From assembly GCA_963422285.2 (NCBI GenBank), contig CAXXJO010000002.1:124001-188000 (forward strand): a DNA stretch of 64,000 nt, in the 5' to 3' direction. Origin of the DNA: VXYL01 sp963422285. GTDB lineage: Bacteria; Pseudomonadota; Gammaproteobacteria; Pseudomonadales; Azotimanducaceae. The notes beneath the pieces are model-generated. The model had not been told where the DNA came from and did no database searches. It saw only the letters and a program-made list of their open reading frames with translations. The position numbers were made by a program, and so were the translations under genes. Below, one piece after another: positions 40,821 to 50,429 of this stretch (its first letter is position 1; every line of letters starts with the position of its first letter).

Positions 40821-41300
40821 GTGGAGCGGTGGCAGCCGGCGCGCACTGGCGAGATCGATATCCGCATCGCCGCCGATGGTAGCTGGTACCACGACGGCGA
40901 CCGCATCGAGCGCTTCGCCATCGCCAAGCTGTTCGCCGCCATCCTGCGCCTGGACGACGGCGAGCACTTCCTGGTCACGCCTGCGGAAAAGCTGCGTATC
41001 GAAGTCGACGAGACGCCGTTTCTGGCCGTCGATATGGAGACGGAAGGCGAAGGGAAGGAACGCCGCATCCTGTTCGCCACCAACGTCGGCGACGCCGTGC
41101 TGGCTGATGCCGCCCATCCCATCGTCGTCGCCGACCGCGATGGACAACCGCGCCCGTATGTGGAGGTGCGCCGCGGCTTGACCGCGCGGATCGCCCGCAG
41201 CGTGTTCTATCGACTGGTGGAACTCGCCACCGAGGAACCGAACGGCGAAGTCAGCGTGTGGAGTGGCGGAACCCGATTCGTGCTCGGCAGGGCGGATTGA
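40821..41300 (+). CDS. DUF1285 domain protein
   Basis: A small cytoplasmic protein of unknown function matching the DUF1285 pattern: VERWQPARTGEIDIRIAADG, SWYHDGDRIERFAIAKLFAA, LRLDDGEHFLVTPAEKLRIE, VDETPFLAVDME. The first ATG/GTG/TTG-type start in frame is GTG 40821. Family-like sequence (AKLASAFQSLLDATRDRALP) extends upstream to the moaA stop at 40758, so a CTG (40764) or other rare start coupled to moaA is likely. Confidence 0.75.
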   Translation: MERWQPARTGEIDIRIAADGSWYHDGDRIERFAIAKLFAAILRLDDGEHFLVTPAEKLRIEVDETPFLAVDMETEGEGKERRILFATNVGDAVLADAAHPIVVADRDGQPRPYVEVRRGLTARIARSVFYRLVELATEEPNGEVSVWSGGTRFVLGRAD

Positions 41301-41406
41301 AAGCCCTCGACCGGGTACGGGGACGAAAGAGCGGGCCGCAGCGACAAGACTTGGGGTTTGTGTCGGGAATCGCGTGCAGCGCCTTCACGGGCAGCACCGC
41401 CAGCAA

Positions 41407-43068
41407 CTACATGTTGCCATAATTCGGCCCCCCTGCGCCTTCCGGCGTCACCCAGGTGATGTTCTGGGCCGGGTCCTTGATGTCGCAGGTCTTGCAGTGG
41501 ACGCAGTTCTGGGCGTTGATCTGGAACCGTGCGCCGCTCTCTTCCTCCACTACTTCGTAGACGGCTGCCGGGCAGTAGCGCTGAGCCGGCTCGTCGTAGC
41601 GGGGCAGATTGTCGCGGATTGGCAGCTCGCCATCGGCCAGCGTCAGGTGGCAGGGTTGGTCTTCCGCGTGATTGGTGTTGGACAGAAACACCGAGGACGG
41701 CTTGTCGAAGGACAGTGCGCCGTCCGGCTTGGGATAGTCGATCTTCGGCGCCTTGCTGGCGGCGACGAGCTTGTCATGGTCGGATCCCGGGTCCTGCAGC
41801 GTGAACGGCATGTGGCCCCGGGCCAGCTTCTGATCCAAGAATGTGTACGCCATGCCGAACAGGGTGCCGAACTTGTGCAGCGCCGGGCCGACATTGCGCA
41901 CTTGGCGCAGTTCCTTGCCGAGCCAGGAGGCGTCCACCCGATCGCGGAAGTCGTCGAGCGCGGTGTTGGCGTCGCCCCGCGCCAAGGCGTCGAATACCGA
42001 CTCGGCGGCCAGCATGCCGGATTTCATGGCCGTATGGGTGCCTTTGATCTTCAGCATGTTCAGGAAGCCAGCGTCGTCGCCGACGATCAGCGCCCCCGGC
42101 ACGGTCAGCTTCGGCAGCGCCTGCAAGCCGCCCTTGACGATGGCGCGGGCACCGTAGGCGACCCGTGTGCCGCCGGTCAGCACATCGGCGTAGAGCGGAT
42201 GGTGCTTCAAGCGCTGCAGTTCGTCGAAGGGGGAGAGGTGCGGGTTCCTGTAGGCCAGATCGACGATGATGCCGAGGGCCACCTGATTGTTCTCCTGATG
42301 GTAGAGGAACGAGCCCATGCCCGGACCGAAGGCGCGTCCGAGGGGCCAGCCGACATTGTGCAGGATGCGGCCCGGCGCATGGCGTTCCGGGGCCACGTCC
42401 CACAGTTCCTTCAAGCCGATGGCGTAGTGCTGCGGACCGGCGTCGGCGCAGAGGTCGAATCGTTCCATGAGCTGCTTGCCGAGATGGCCGCGGCAGCCCT
42501 CGGCGAAGATGGTGTACTTGGCGTGCAGCTCGTAGCCGGGCTCGAAGGTGGCCTTGCGGATGCCGTCCGCGGCCACGCCCATGTCCGAGGTGGCGACGCC
42601 CTGCACGCTGCCGTCGTCGCGGTAGAGGATCTCGGATGCCGCGAAGCCTGGAAAGACGTTGACGCCGGCGTTCTCCGCCTGCTCGCCCAGCCAGCGGCAC
42701 AGGTTGCCGAGGGAGAGGGTGTAGTTGCCTTTGTTCTTGGTCTCCTTGGGCACCGTCCACGGTGGCAGGAGAATGCGGTTGGTGTCGTTGACCAAGTAGT
42801 AGAAGCAGTCGTCGGCGACGGGAACGCCAAGCGGGGCGGCTCGTTCCCTGGCGTCTGGAAACAGCTCGTTCAGCGCCTTTGGGGCCAGCACCGCGCCAGA
42901 GAGGATGTGGGCGCCGATCTCCGAACCCTTCTCTACTAGGCAGACGTCAAGCTCGTTGCCGGCCGCGGCCGCTAGCTGCATTAGTCGGCAAGCCGCCGAC
43001 AACCCGGACGGGCCGCCGCCGACGATGACCACATCGAACCCCATCGACTCGCGCGCTTCTTCGGGCAC
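41407..43068 (-). CDS. etfD: electron transfer flavoprotein-ubiquinone oxidoreductase
   Basis: A 553-residue membrane-associated FAD/4Fe-4S enzyme that passes electrons from ETF to ubiquinone. It shows VVIVGGGPSGLSAACRLMQL, SGAVLAPKALNELFPD, TIFAEGCRGHLGKQLMERFD, LIVGDDAGFLNMLKIKGTHT, and the C-terminal iron-sulfur loop INAQNCVHCKTCDIKDPAQN ending TPEGAGGPNYGNM. Length and order fit the family exactly. It is divergent from etfBA, 162 bases apart, so the whole ETF pathway sits together. Confidence 0.96.
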   Translation of the reverse strand: MPEEARESMGFDVVIVGGGPSGLSAACRLMQLAAAAGNELDVCLVEKGSEIGAHILSGAVLAPKALNELFPDARERAAPLGVPVADDCFYYLVNDTNRILLPPWTVPKETKNKGNYTLSLGNLCRWLGEQAENAGVNVFPGFAASEILYRDDGSVQGVATSDMGVAADGIRKATFEPGYELHAKYTIFAEGCRGHLGKQLMERFDLCADAGPQHYAIGLKELWDVAPERHAPGRILHNVGWPLGRAFGPGMGSFLYHQENNQVALGIIVDLAYRNPHLSPFDELQRLKHHPLYADVLTGGTRVAYGARAIVKGGLQALPKLTVPGALIVGDDAGFLNMLKIKGTHTAMKSGMLAAESVFDALARGDANTALDDFRDRVDASWLGKELRQVRNVGPALHKFGTLFGMAYTFLDQKLARGHMPFTLQDPGSDHDKLVAASKAPKIDYPKPDGALSFDKPSSVFLSNTNHAEDQPCHLTLADGELPIRDNLPRYDEPAQRYCPAAVYEVVEEESGARFQINAQNCVHCKTCDIKDPAQNITWVTPEGAGGPNYGNM

Positions 43069-43230
43069 GGATCCTCCGGCTCCTAGGCAGACAGCCGCAG
43101 ATCATACACCCCAAACCCTGTCCCATCGGTGCTTTCCTAGCGCGGGCGAATGGTGGAAAATAGCGCGTTTTGGAACCTCGACCCAGGCTGGCTGGTTCGA
43201 CAATCTGCAACAGAGGGAAGATAGGCGCTT

Positions 43231-43992
43231 ATGAAGGCAATGGTCCCCGTCAAGCGCGTCGTGGACGCCAACGTCAAGGTCCGGGTGAAGTCGGACGGTA
43301 CCGGCATCGATCTCGCCAACGTCAAGATGGCGGTGAATCCGTTCTGCGAGATCGGCATCGAGGAAGCGGTGCGACTGAAAGAGGCTGGAACGGCAACGGA
43401 AGTAATCGCCGTGGCCGTAGGCGAGGCGTCCTGCCAAGAGCAGCTGCGGACCTGCCTAGCGCTAGGCGCCGACCGCGCCATCCTGGTGGAGACCGAGCCG
43501 GACTTGGAGCCTCTGGCCGTCGCCAAGGTGCTCAAGGCCATCTACGACCAGGAGCAGCCGGGCATCGTCATCCTCGGCAAGCAGAGCATCGACGGCGACA
43601 ATAGCCAGACCGGGCCGATGTTCGCAGCCCTGGCCGGACTGCCCCAGGGCACCTTCGCTTCCCATCTCGCCGTGGACGGCGACACCGCCGAGGTGGTGCG
43701 GGAAGTGGACGGCGGCTTGCAGACCGTGTCGCTGGCCATGCCCATCGTCGTCACCACGGACCTGCGTCTCAACGAACCCCGCTACGCATCGCTGCCCAAT
43801 ATCATGAAGGCCAAGCGCAAGCCTCTGGACAAGACCACGCCCGAGGCGCTCGGCGTGGATGTCGGGCGCCGCACCACAGTGGCCCATGTCGCGCCGCCGC
43901 CAGAGCGACAGGCCGGCGTCAAGGTGGCGAACGTGGCCGAGCTGGTCGACAAGCTGAAGAATGAAGCCAAAGCGATAGACACGACCGCTTAG
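43231..43992 (+). CDS. etfB: electron transfer flavoprotein beta subunit
   Basis: A 253-residue ETF beta subunit: MVPVKRVVDANVKVRVKSDG, NVKMAVNPFCEIGIEEAVRL, VILGKQSIDGDNSQTGPMFA and LRLNEPRYASLPNIMKAKRK (the signature before the recognition loop). It pairs with EtfA to bind FAD and AMP and carries electrons from acyl-CoA dehydrogenases to EtfD. ATG 43231 is preceded by a purine-rich GGGAAGATAGG. Confidence 0.96.
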   Translation: MKAMVPVKRVVDANVKVRVKSDGTGIDLANVKMAVNPFCEIGIEEAVRLKEAGTATEVIAVAVGEASCQEQLRTCLALGADRAILVETEPDLEPLAVAKVLKAIYDQEQPGIVILGKQSIDGDNSQTGPMFAALAGLPQGTFASHLAVDGDTAEVVREVDGGLQTVSLAMPIVVTTDLRLNEPRYASLPNIMKAKRKPLDKTTPEALGVDVGRRTTVAHVAPPPERQAGVKVANVAELVDKLKNEAKAIDTTA

Positions 43993-44106
43993 TAGTAGCG
44001 GTCGCCCCCCGATTCCGCTGGCGCGAAATCGTCGGGTCGGGGTGAAGAGAGGCCGTTGACGGGCGGGACGATGTGCGTTGCATGGGAAATCTAGGAGGAG
44101 TCGAAA

Positions 44107-45039
44107 GTGAGCATATTGGTAGTTGCGGAGCACGACAACGAGGCGCTGCGCCCGGTCGCCCTGAGCGTCGTCGCCGCGGCGCAGGCCATCGGCAGCGAGT
44201 TCGACATTCTGGTTGCCGGCCACGGCTGCGGCGCGGTGGCCGAGGAAGCCGCTCGCATCGGCGGCGTGCGCAAGGTGCTGCTGGCGGACCATCCCGCCTA
44301 CGAACACGCCTTGGCGGAGAACCTCGGCGCCTTGGCGGCCGAGCTGGGCGGCGGCTACGGCCATATTCTGGCCGCCCACACCACCACCGGCAAGAACTTC
44401 CTGCCCCGCGCGGCGGCATTGCTCGATACCCAGATGGTCTCCGACATCATCGGCGTCGAGTCGCCGGACACCTTCCTACGGCCCGTCTACGCCGGCAACG
44501 CCATTGCCACGGTGCGTTCGAGCGACGCCAGGAAAGTGGTCTCCGTGCGCGGCACCGGCTTCGACCCGGCGCCCGCGGCAGGCGGTTCGGCGACGATCGA
44601 GAGCGTGGACGCAGTGCATGATGCGGGCATCTCCACCTTCGTCGGCGAGGAGATCGCCAAGTCCGAACGCCCGGAGCTGACGTCGGCATCCATCGTCATT
44701 TCCGGCGGCCGCGGCATGCAAAGCGGCGACAACTTCTCGCTGCTCGAAGGCATCGCCGACAAGCTCGGCGCCGCCATCGGCGCGTCCCGGGCCGCGGTGG
44801 ACGCCGGCTTCGTGCCCAACGACATGCAGGTGGGCCAGACCGGCAAGATCGTCGCCCCGGAACTCTACATCGCCGTCGGCATCTCCGGCGCCATCCAGCA
44901 CCTCGCCGGCATGAAGGACTCCAAGGTGATCGTCGCCATCAACAAGGACGAGGACGCCCCCATCTTCCAGGTGGCGGACTACGGCCTGGTGGCCGATCTG
45001 TTCCTGGCGCTGCCGGAGCTCGAAGCCGCGCTGGGCTGA
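44107..45039 (+). CDS. etfA: electron transfer flavoprotein alpha subunit
   Basis: A 310-residue ETF alpha subunit: ILVVAEHDNEALRPVALSVV, AAHTTTGKNFLPRAAALLDT, VISGGRGMQSGDNFSLLEGI, FVPNDMQVGQTGKIVAPELY, and VGISGAIQHLAGMKDSKVIV, which is the FAD-binding signature, then AINKDEDAPIFQVADYGLV. The start is GTG 44107 with AGGAGG nine bases upstream. It follows etfB by 114 bases. Confidence 0.96.
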   Translation: MSILVVAEHDNEALRPVALSVVAAAQAIGSEFDILVAGHGCGAVAEEAARIGGVRKVLLADHPAYEHALAENLGALAAELGGGYGHILAAHTTTGKNFLPRAAALLDTQMVSDIIGVESPDTFLRPVYAGNAIATVRSSDARKVVSVRGTGFDPAPAAGGSATIESVDAVHDAGISTFVGEEIAKSERPELTSASIVISGGRGMQSGDNFSLLEGIADKLGAAIGASRAAVDAGFVPNDMQVGQTGKIVAPELYIAVGISGAIQHLAGMKDSKVIVAINKDEDAPIFQVADYGLVADLFLALPELEAALG

Positions 45040-45089
45040 TCCTGGGGAGCCTCGTTTGGCGTGGCGCCGGCGGGATCAGGAGATCTGGA

Positions 45090-45920
45090 ATGAAGCAGGG
45101 GACGCTGTTCGAGCAGGTCGAGGCACCCTCGCAATCATCCGAGCCTGGAGGCGCGACCGTCGAGGTCTTGCCTCCAGCAGACGTGCTGGACACGCTTGCC
45201 GGTTCGCCGGATGTCAACGCCGTCATCCTCGATCCGTGGTGCAACAAGGGCATTGGCGGGGTCAGGGCGGATACAACGAGTGGCTGGCCGCATCTCGGAT
45301 CACGTTTTCGTTTGGGGATTTCCCGAAATACTGGCCTATCAGATCGCAGCGATACCCAACGACTTCACGCTGGTCTCCTGGCTTACTTGGTGCTACAAGA
45401 ACTGCCCGTCCGTCATACGCGGCTGGCGCTCCGCCCAGAATGCCTGCCTGCATTTGGCTGCCAACGACGCCAAGACCTATCCAGAGCACTTTCTGACGCA
45501 AGAGCAGTTCGAAAGGTGGGAGGCCGGGAAGATGCGCTTTGTTCCAGGGCCTCCATCGGTGATCGAAGCCCCTCTGAACATTGGATTCGTCGGAAAATGC
45601 GAGCAGACCGGGCATCCGGCACAGAAGCCGCTGGCAGTGATCGAGCCTTTGTTGCTCATGTCCACCAAGGAGAACGATACCGTCCTCGATCCCATGTGCG
45701 GCCCCGGTACCACTGGCGAGGCGTGTCTGCGTCTCAACAGAAACGCCGTGCTGTGCGATAGCTCGGTCGAGTATCTATCCCTGGCCTGCGACCGAATCGC
45801 CATGCATCGGCGGATGCCTCGTGGCGGAGTCGTGGCTATCGTGCAGTCGGCTTCGGAGGCGCACAAGCAGGAGGTATTCCGCGCCCTGAGTCGGTACTTC
45901 AGCGACTGCACATGGTCGCG
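45090..45920 (+). pseudogene. amino-methylating DNA methyltransferase (N6-A/N4-C type), frameshifted
   Basis: One methylase is spread over three frames. ATG 45090 begins MKQGTLFEQVEAP and reaches AVILDPWCNKGIGG (motif IV, DPWC for DPPY/DPWY). A shift near 45260 gives GGYNEWLAAS. A second near 45292 gives RISDHVFVWGFPEILAYQIA, KNCPSVIRGWRSAQNACLHL, KCEQTGHPAQKPLAVIEPLL and DTVLDPMCGPGTTGEACLRL, the SAM-binding motif. Both shifts go the same direction, so the frame is never restored. The third frame stays open to 46185 across antisense pyrB; family-like sequence fades around 45900, so the original stop may also be lost. Confidence 0.8.
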
Positions 45921-45964
45921 CCGCTGGAACGCCTGCAGGCTTGCCAGCATGTCCTGTGCTTCTC

Positions 45965-47005
45965 TTACCGCAGTGCTCCCGGCGTCCGCTTCGCCGTATA
46001 CCAGGTCACGGGCAGGGAGTGGTCGTGGACTTGGTCGGCGATGTCGAGCACCACGGCGAACAGCGCCATGCGCACCAGAACGCCGTTGTCGGTCTGGCGG
46101 AAGATGGCCAGGTTCGGGTTTGCGATCAGGTCGTCGTCGAGTTCTCGAGCCTGGGTGCGGGAGTCCCGAGGCAGGGGGTGCATGATGACCGTGTTCGGCT
46201 CGCAGTGCTCGGTGTAGATCGCTTGGTTGACGCGGAACAGGCCCCGGTAGCGGTCCGCTTCCGCGGGGCTGGCGAAGCGCTCTTCCTGGGTGCGGGTGAC
46301 GTAGAGAATGTCCACATGGCGGATGCCCTCCTCCAATTCGTGGAAGACCTCCACGGCATGTCCGCGTCCGCGCAGCGAGGCGACGATATCCGCCGGCGCT
46401 TCCAGGCCGGGCGGCGATACGAGGTGTACGGAGACGCCCTCGAACAGCGCCAGCAGCTTGAGCAGCGAATGCGCGGCGCGCCCGTGCTTGAGGTCGCCCA
46501 CCACCGCGATCCGCAAGCCGTCGATGTCGCGCTGGCGGCGGTCGGCGCGGGTGCGCATCTCCTGGCGCACGGTGTAGAGGTCCAGCAGGGCTTGGCTCGG
46601 ATGCTCGTTGGCGCCGTCGCCGCCGTTGATCACCGGCACCCGAGAGGCGGCCGCGAATTCCGCCACCGCGCCAGCCGCCGGATGGCGCATGACGATCACG
46701 TCGCTATAGCCTGACAGCACCCGTGCCGTGTCGTGCAGCGACTCGCCCTTGGCCAGCGCCGACGACTTCACTTCCGTGGTCTCCCGCACGTCGCCGCCAA
46801 GCAAGTTGAAGGCACAGCCGAAAGAGACGCGGGTGCGCGTACTCGGCTCGAAGAACATGTTGGAAAGGATGGCGCCTTGCAGTACCCGGGTGATGCGTAC
46901 GCGCCGGGCGTAGGGCACCATGTCGTCGGCCACCGCGAACAAGCGGTCGATGCCGCCGCGTTCGAACTGGTCGACCGACAGAATATGAGCGCCGATGAAA
47001 TCCAA
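45965..47005 (-). CDS. pyrB: aspartate carbamoyltransferase catalytic chain
   Basis: A 346-residue enzyme of pyrimidine synthesis. It shows ILSNMFFEPSTRTRVSFGCA (carbamoyl phosphate loop), VKSSALAKGESLHDTARVLS, VIVMRHPAAGAVAEFAA, VINGGDGANEHPSQALLDLY, RIAVVGDLKHGRAAHSLLKL and TVIMHPLPRDSR. Carbamoyl-phosphate site residues of both loops are intact. TTG 47005 is chosen: AAGGAGGT lies four bases before it and LDFIGAHILSVDQF is the usual N-terminus. A GTG at 47023 would start inside that ribosome binding site. No pyrI or pyrC is adjacent. The 3' end overlaps the open frame of the decayed methylase. Confidence 0.94.
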   Translation of the reverse strand: MDFIGAHILSVDQFERGGIDRLFAVADDMVPYARRVRITRVLQGAILSNMFFEPSTRTRVSFGCAFNLLGGDVRETTEVKSSALAKGESLHDTARVLSGYSDVIVMRHPAAGAVAEFAAASRVPVINGGDGANEHPSQALLDLYTVRQEMRTRADRRQRDIDGLRIAVVGDLKHGRAAHSLLKLLALFEGVSVHLVSPPGLEAPADIVASLRGRGHAVEVFHELEEGIRHVDILYVTRTQEERFASPAEADRYRGLFRVNQAIYTEHCEPNTVIMHPLPRDSRTQARELDDDLIANPNLAIFRQTDNGVLVRMALFAVVLDIADQVHDHSLPVTWYTAKRTPGALR

Positions 47006-47102
47006 GGGACCTCCTTGGAACACGGATTGTATCGCAACAAAAGCCGCTCGGCGGCATCAAGGTGGGATGCATGTCGGAACCAAGGCATCGCTTCGATGTC
47101 CA

Positions 47103-47130
47103 TTAAACCGACCCTAATGACTGCTATGAT
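47103..47130 (+). promoter_or_regulatory. candidate promoter of the gsp operon
   Basis: TGCTATGAT (47122-47130) is an extended -10 (TGN-TATGAT). A weak -35, TTAAAC at 47103-47108, lies 16 bases before the hexamer. gspE starts at 47165, 34 bases downstream. This is the only intergenic space between divergent pyrB and gspE. Confidence 0.45.
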
Positions 47131-47164
47131 TGGCAATCGGATTTACTGGTGAGGCTGCGCCGGC

Positions 47165-48688
47165 ATGGCTGACTTGGCAGTGGAAGACATCGTCGCCCCG
47201 CCGAGCGACGCGCCGGCGGAGCAGAATGCGCCGCCACTGCCTTTCGCCTTCGCACGGCGGTTCGGCGTCGTCGTCACCAATGGCGAGACCACGGATGGCC
47301 GCCTGATGGTCGCCTGCAAGTCGCAGCCGAAGCTCGCCACGCTGGCCGAGATCAAGCGGGTCACCCAGAAGCGCTTCGCTCTCAAGATCGTCTCCGATGC
47401 CGAGTTCGAGGAACTGCTGACCGCGGCCTACGTGCGCGATGCGTCCGAGGCCAGGCAGATGGTGGCCGATATCGGCGACCACTTCGATCTCGCCAGCCTC
47501 GCCGATTCCGTGCCGGAGACCGAGGATCTGCTCGACGCCCAGGACGACGCGCCCATCGTGCGGCTGATCAACGCCGTCTTGGCCGAGGCCATCCGCGAAG
47601 GCGCGTCGGACGTGCATATCGAGACCTTCGAGAAGCTCCTGCAGGTGCGCTTTCGCATCGATGGCGTGATGCGCGAGATGGTGCAGCCGAAGCGCGCCCT
47701 GGCGCCGCTGCTGGTATCGCGCATCAAGGTGATGGCGAAGCTCGACATCGCCGAGAAGCGCATCCCCCAGGACGGCCGCATCCCGCTGCGCATCGGCGGG
47801 CGCGAGGTGGATGTGCGGGTTTCCACCCTGCCTACCGGCAACGGCGAACGGGTGGTGCTGCGGCTGCTCGACAAGCAGGCCAACGCCTTGGCGCTGCCCC
47901 ATCTGGGCATGGACGATGCCACCCTGGTTCGGTTGCGCGAGGTGGTGGCCCATCCCCACGGCATCTTTCTAGTGACCGGTCCCACCGGTTCGGGCAAGAC
48001 GACGACGCTGTACGCCGCCATGGGCGAGTTGAACCGCGACTCCATCAACATCCTCACCATCGAGAACCCCATCGAGTACAGCATCCCCGGCATTGGCCAG
48101 ACCCAAGTCAACGAAAAAGCCGACATGACCTTCGCCCGCGGCCTGCGCGCCATCCTGCGCCAGGATCCCGACGTGGTCATGGTGGGCGAGGTCCGCGATC
48201 TGGAAACAGCCCAAACCGCGGTGCAGGCGAGTCTCACCGGCCACTTGGTGATGTCCACGGTACACACCAATACCGCCATCGGCGCCGTGACCCGGCTGGT
48301 GGACATGGGCGTGGAGCCGTTCCTCATCGCCTCCAGCGTGGTCGGGGTGTTGGCGCAGCGCCTCGTGCGCGTACTGTGCCAGGCTTGCAAGGTCGCCGCC
48401 GCGCCGAACGCCTCGGAGAGACGCTTTCTCGGCGGCGACGCCCCCATCTACCACGCCCGGGGGTGCGACGAATGCGGCCGATCGGGCTTCAAGGGCCGCA
48501 CGGGGATATACGAACTGGCGACGCTGGACGAAGGGCTGCGGGAACTGATTCACGACCGTGCCTCGGAGCAGGTCATGACGCAGTACGTCCGCAAAAGCTG
48601 CCCCGGTATCGCCGAGGACGGCCGCCACAAGGTGCTTGCCGGCATCACCTCGGTGAACGAAGTCATGCGCGTGAGTCTGGCGGATTGA
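47165..48688 (+). CDS. gspE: type II secretion ATPase GspE
   Basis: A 507-residue cytoplasmic ATPase that powers pseudopilus assembly. It shows Walker A LVTGPTGSGKTTTLYAAMGE, Asp box NILTIENPIEYSIPGIGQTQ, Walker B AILRQDPDVVMVGEVRD, and His box TGHLVMSTVHTNTAIGAVTR. The C-terminal tetracysteine zinc motif is LCQACK ... CDECGRSGFKGRTGIYE. The N-terminal GspL-binding domain is present (FGVVVTNGETTDGRLMVACK). It is the first gene of the E-F-G-H-I-J-K-L-M run. Confidence 0.96.
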   Translation: MADLAVEDIVAPPSDAPAEQNAPPLPFAFARRFGVVVTNGETTDGRLMVACKSQPKLATLAEIKRVTQKRFALKIVSDAEFEELLTAAYVRDASEARQMVADIGDHFDLASLADSVPETEDLLDAQDDAPIVRLINAVLAEAIREGASDVHIETFEKLLQVRFRIDGVMREMVQPKRALAPLLVSRIKVMAKLDIAEKRIPQDGRIPLRIGGREVDVRVSTLPTGNGERVVLRLLDKQANALALPHLGMDDATLVRLREVVAHPHGIFLVTGPTGSGKTTTLYAAMGELNRDSINILTIENPIEYSIPGIGQTQVNEKADMTFARGLRAILRQDPDVVMVGEVRDLETAQTAVQASLTGHLVMSTVHTNTAIGAVTRLVDMGVEPFLIASSVVGVLAQRLVRVLCQACKVAAAPNASERRFLGGDAPIYHARGCDECGRSGFKGRTGIYELATLDEGLRELIHDRASEQVMTQYVRKSCPGIAEDGRHKVLAGITSVNEVMRVSLAD

Positions 48689-48712
48689 GCGACTTCGGCG
48701 ACCGAGCCCCGC

Positions 48713-49948
48713 ATGGCAGCTTTCGAGTATACCGCCCTCGATCCCGGCGGACGACAGCGCAAGGGCGTCATGGAAGGCGACAGCAGCCGCCATGTTCGCC
48801 AAGCGCTGCGCGATCGGGGCTTCGCGCCGATGTCCGTGGTGGCGGCGGCAAGCCGCCGCAACGGCGCTGCGACAGGCTCGACGAAACGCCGCTGGCAGCT
48901 TCCGTTCCAGCGTCCCATGTCGCCACTGGACCTCGCCCTCCTGACGCGCCAGCTGGCGACTCTCATTGCCGCTGGCCTGCCGGTGGAGGAGTCGTTGCAT
49001 GCCGTCGCCCAGCAGACCGAGAAGCGTCGCCTGTCGGCGCTCGTCATGGATGTCCGCGCTCGGGTGCTGGAAGGCCACTCCCTGGCTACCGCCCTGGGCG
49101 AGTATCCCAACGCCTTCTCCACCATGTACCGCTCCACGGTGGCGGCCGGCGAGCAGTCCGGCTACCTGCACAGCGTACTCAACAACCTCGCCGATCATAC
49201 CGAGCAGCGTTTCGAGTCCGTACGCGACGTGCAGATGGCGATGTTCTACCCGGTGATGCTATTCGTCGTGTCCGTGCTGATCATCGCCGGGCTGATGGTC
49301 TACGTGGTGCCGGGCATCATTGAAGTGTTCGCCGACACCGGCCAGGAACTGCCCCTGCTGACCTCGCTGCTGATCGATTCCAGCGACATCCTGCGCAGCT
49401 ACGGGTGGCTGCTGGCCATCGCTGTGCTGGCGTTGGTGCTGCTCGGCCGCTGGCTGCTTGCCAAGCCGGATGTGCGTCTGCGCTGGCACCGGCACAAGCT
49501 GACGCTGCCACTGATCGGAAAAATGGCACGCGGTACCAACGCCAGCCGCTACGCCAGTACGCTGGCCATCCTGTCGGCCAGCGGCGTACCTCTGGTGGAC
49601 GCCATGCGAATCGCCACCGAGGTGGTTTCCAATAGCTGGCTGAAACGAAGGCTCGGCGAGGCCCTGCAACGGGTGAGCGAGGGTTCCAGCCTGCATGCAG
49701 CGCTGGAATCCGCCGGCCACTTCCCGCCGATGTTTCTGCATATGGCAGCCAGTGGCGAGGCGAGCGGCGAACTGGACACGATGCTTGCCAAGGCAGCCGA
49801 CTATCAGCAACAGGAGCTGACGCGGCTGGTGACGACGCTGGTACAGCTGCTCCAGCCCTTGATGCTGCTGCTCATGGCCGGCATGGTGCTGACCATCGTG
49901 CTGGCCATTCTCGTACCCATACTCGGCATGAATCAACTGGTGACCTGA
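48713..49948 (+). CDS. gspF: type II secretion inner-membrane platform protein GspF
   Basis: A 411-residue polytopic protein: AAFEYTALDPGGRQRKGVME (classic GspF start), LALLTRQLATLIAAGLPVEE, STMYRSTVAAGEQSGYLHSV, three hydrophobic spans (VMLFVVSVLIIAGLMVYVVP; SYGWLLAIAVLALVLLGRWL; LMLLLMAGMVLTIVLAILVP) and two copies of the T2SSF domain. It anchors GspE at the membrane. Confidence 0.95.
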   Translation: MAAFEYTALDPGGRQRKGVMEGDSSRHVRQALRDRGFAPMSVVAAASRRNGAATGSTKRRWQLPFQRPMSPLDLALLTRQLATLIAAGLPVEESLHAVAQQTEKRRLSALVMDVRARVLEGHSLATALGEYPNAFSTMYRSTVAAGEQSGYLHSVLNNLADHTEQRFESVRDVQMAMFYPVMLFVVSVLIIAGLMVYVVPGIIEVFADTGQELPLLTSLLIDSSDILRSYGWLLAIAVLALVLLGRWLLAKPDVRLRWHRHKLTLPLIGKMARGTNASRYASTLAILSASGVPLVDAMRIATEVVSNSWLKRRLGEALQRVSEGSSLHAALESAGHFPPMFLHMAASGEASGELDTMLAKAADYQQQELTRLVTTLVQLLQPLMLLLMAGMVLTIVLAILVPILGMNQLVT

Positions 49949-49965
49949 CTTGTCGGAGAATACCG

Positions 49966-50403
49966 ATGAACAACGCTCCATCCAGCCGCAGCCACCGCGG
50001 CTTCACGCTGATCGAAATCATGATGGTGGTAGTCATCATCGGCATCTTGGTGGCGGTAATCGTGCCGAATCTGATCGGCGTCGACGACGAAGCCCGCACC
50101 CAGGCCGAACGTGCCAACCTGCGCGGAATCGCCCAGGCGCTGCAGCTCTACAAGCTCGACAATCGACACTATCCATCTACCGAGCAGGGCCTGGAAGCGC
50201 TGGTGAGCCAGCCCTCCGGCCATCCCGAGGCGAAGAACTGGGGACCGGAGCCGTACTTGCGAAAATCCCCGCTGGACCAGTGGGAGAACGAGTACGTCTA
50301 CATCAACGATGGCCGTGGCGCCTTTGAGCTCAAATCCCTGGGTGCCGATGGCGGCGAGGGAGGCGAGGGCGTGAACGCGGACATCAGCTTTTCGGATATT
50401 TGA
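49966..50403 (+). CDS. gspG: major pseudopilin GspG
   Basis: A 145-residue pseudopilin. The prepilin leader MNNAPSSRSHRG is cleaved before FTLIEIMMVVVIIGILVAVI. The conserved GspG features LYKLDNRHYPSTEQGLEALV, YLRKSPLDQWENEYVYIND and an acidic Ca-binding-type C-terminus are all seen. Its start follows CGGAGAATACCG. Confidence 0.96.
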   Translation: MNNAPSSRSHRGFTLIEIMMVVVIIGILVAVIVPNLIGVDDEARTQAERANLRGIAQALQLYKLDNRHYPSTEQGLEALVSQPSGHPEAKNWGPEPYLRKSPLDQWENEYVYINDGRGAFELKSLGADGGEGGEGVNADISFSDI

Positions 50404-50429
50404 CCGGAGCTTCGCGTTACGGATACCCC

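Noticed and set aside
41263..42939. 558-codon plus-strand frame opposite etfD
   Set aside because: etfD on the minus strand has all family motifs, so this is a shadow.
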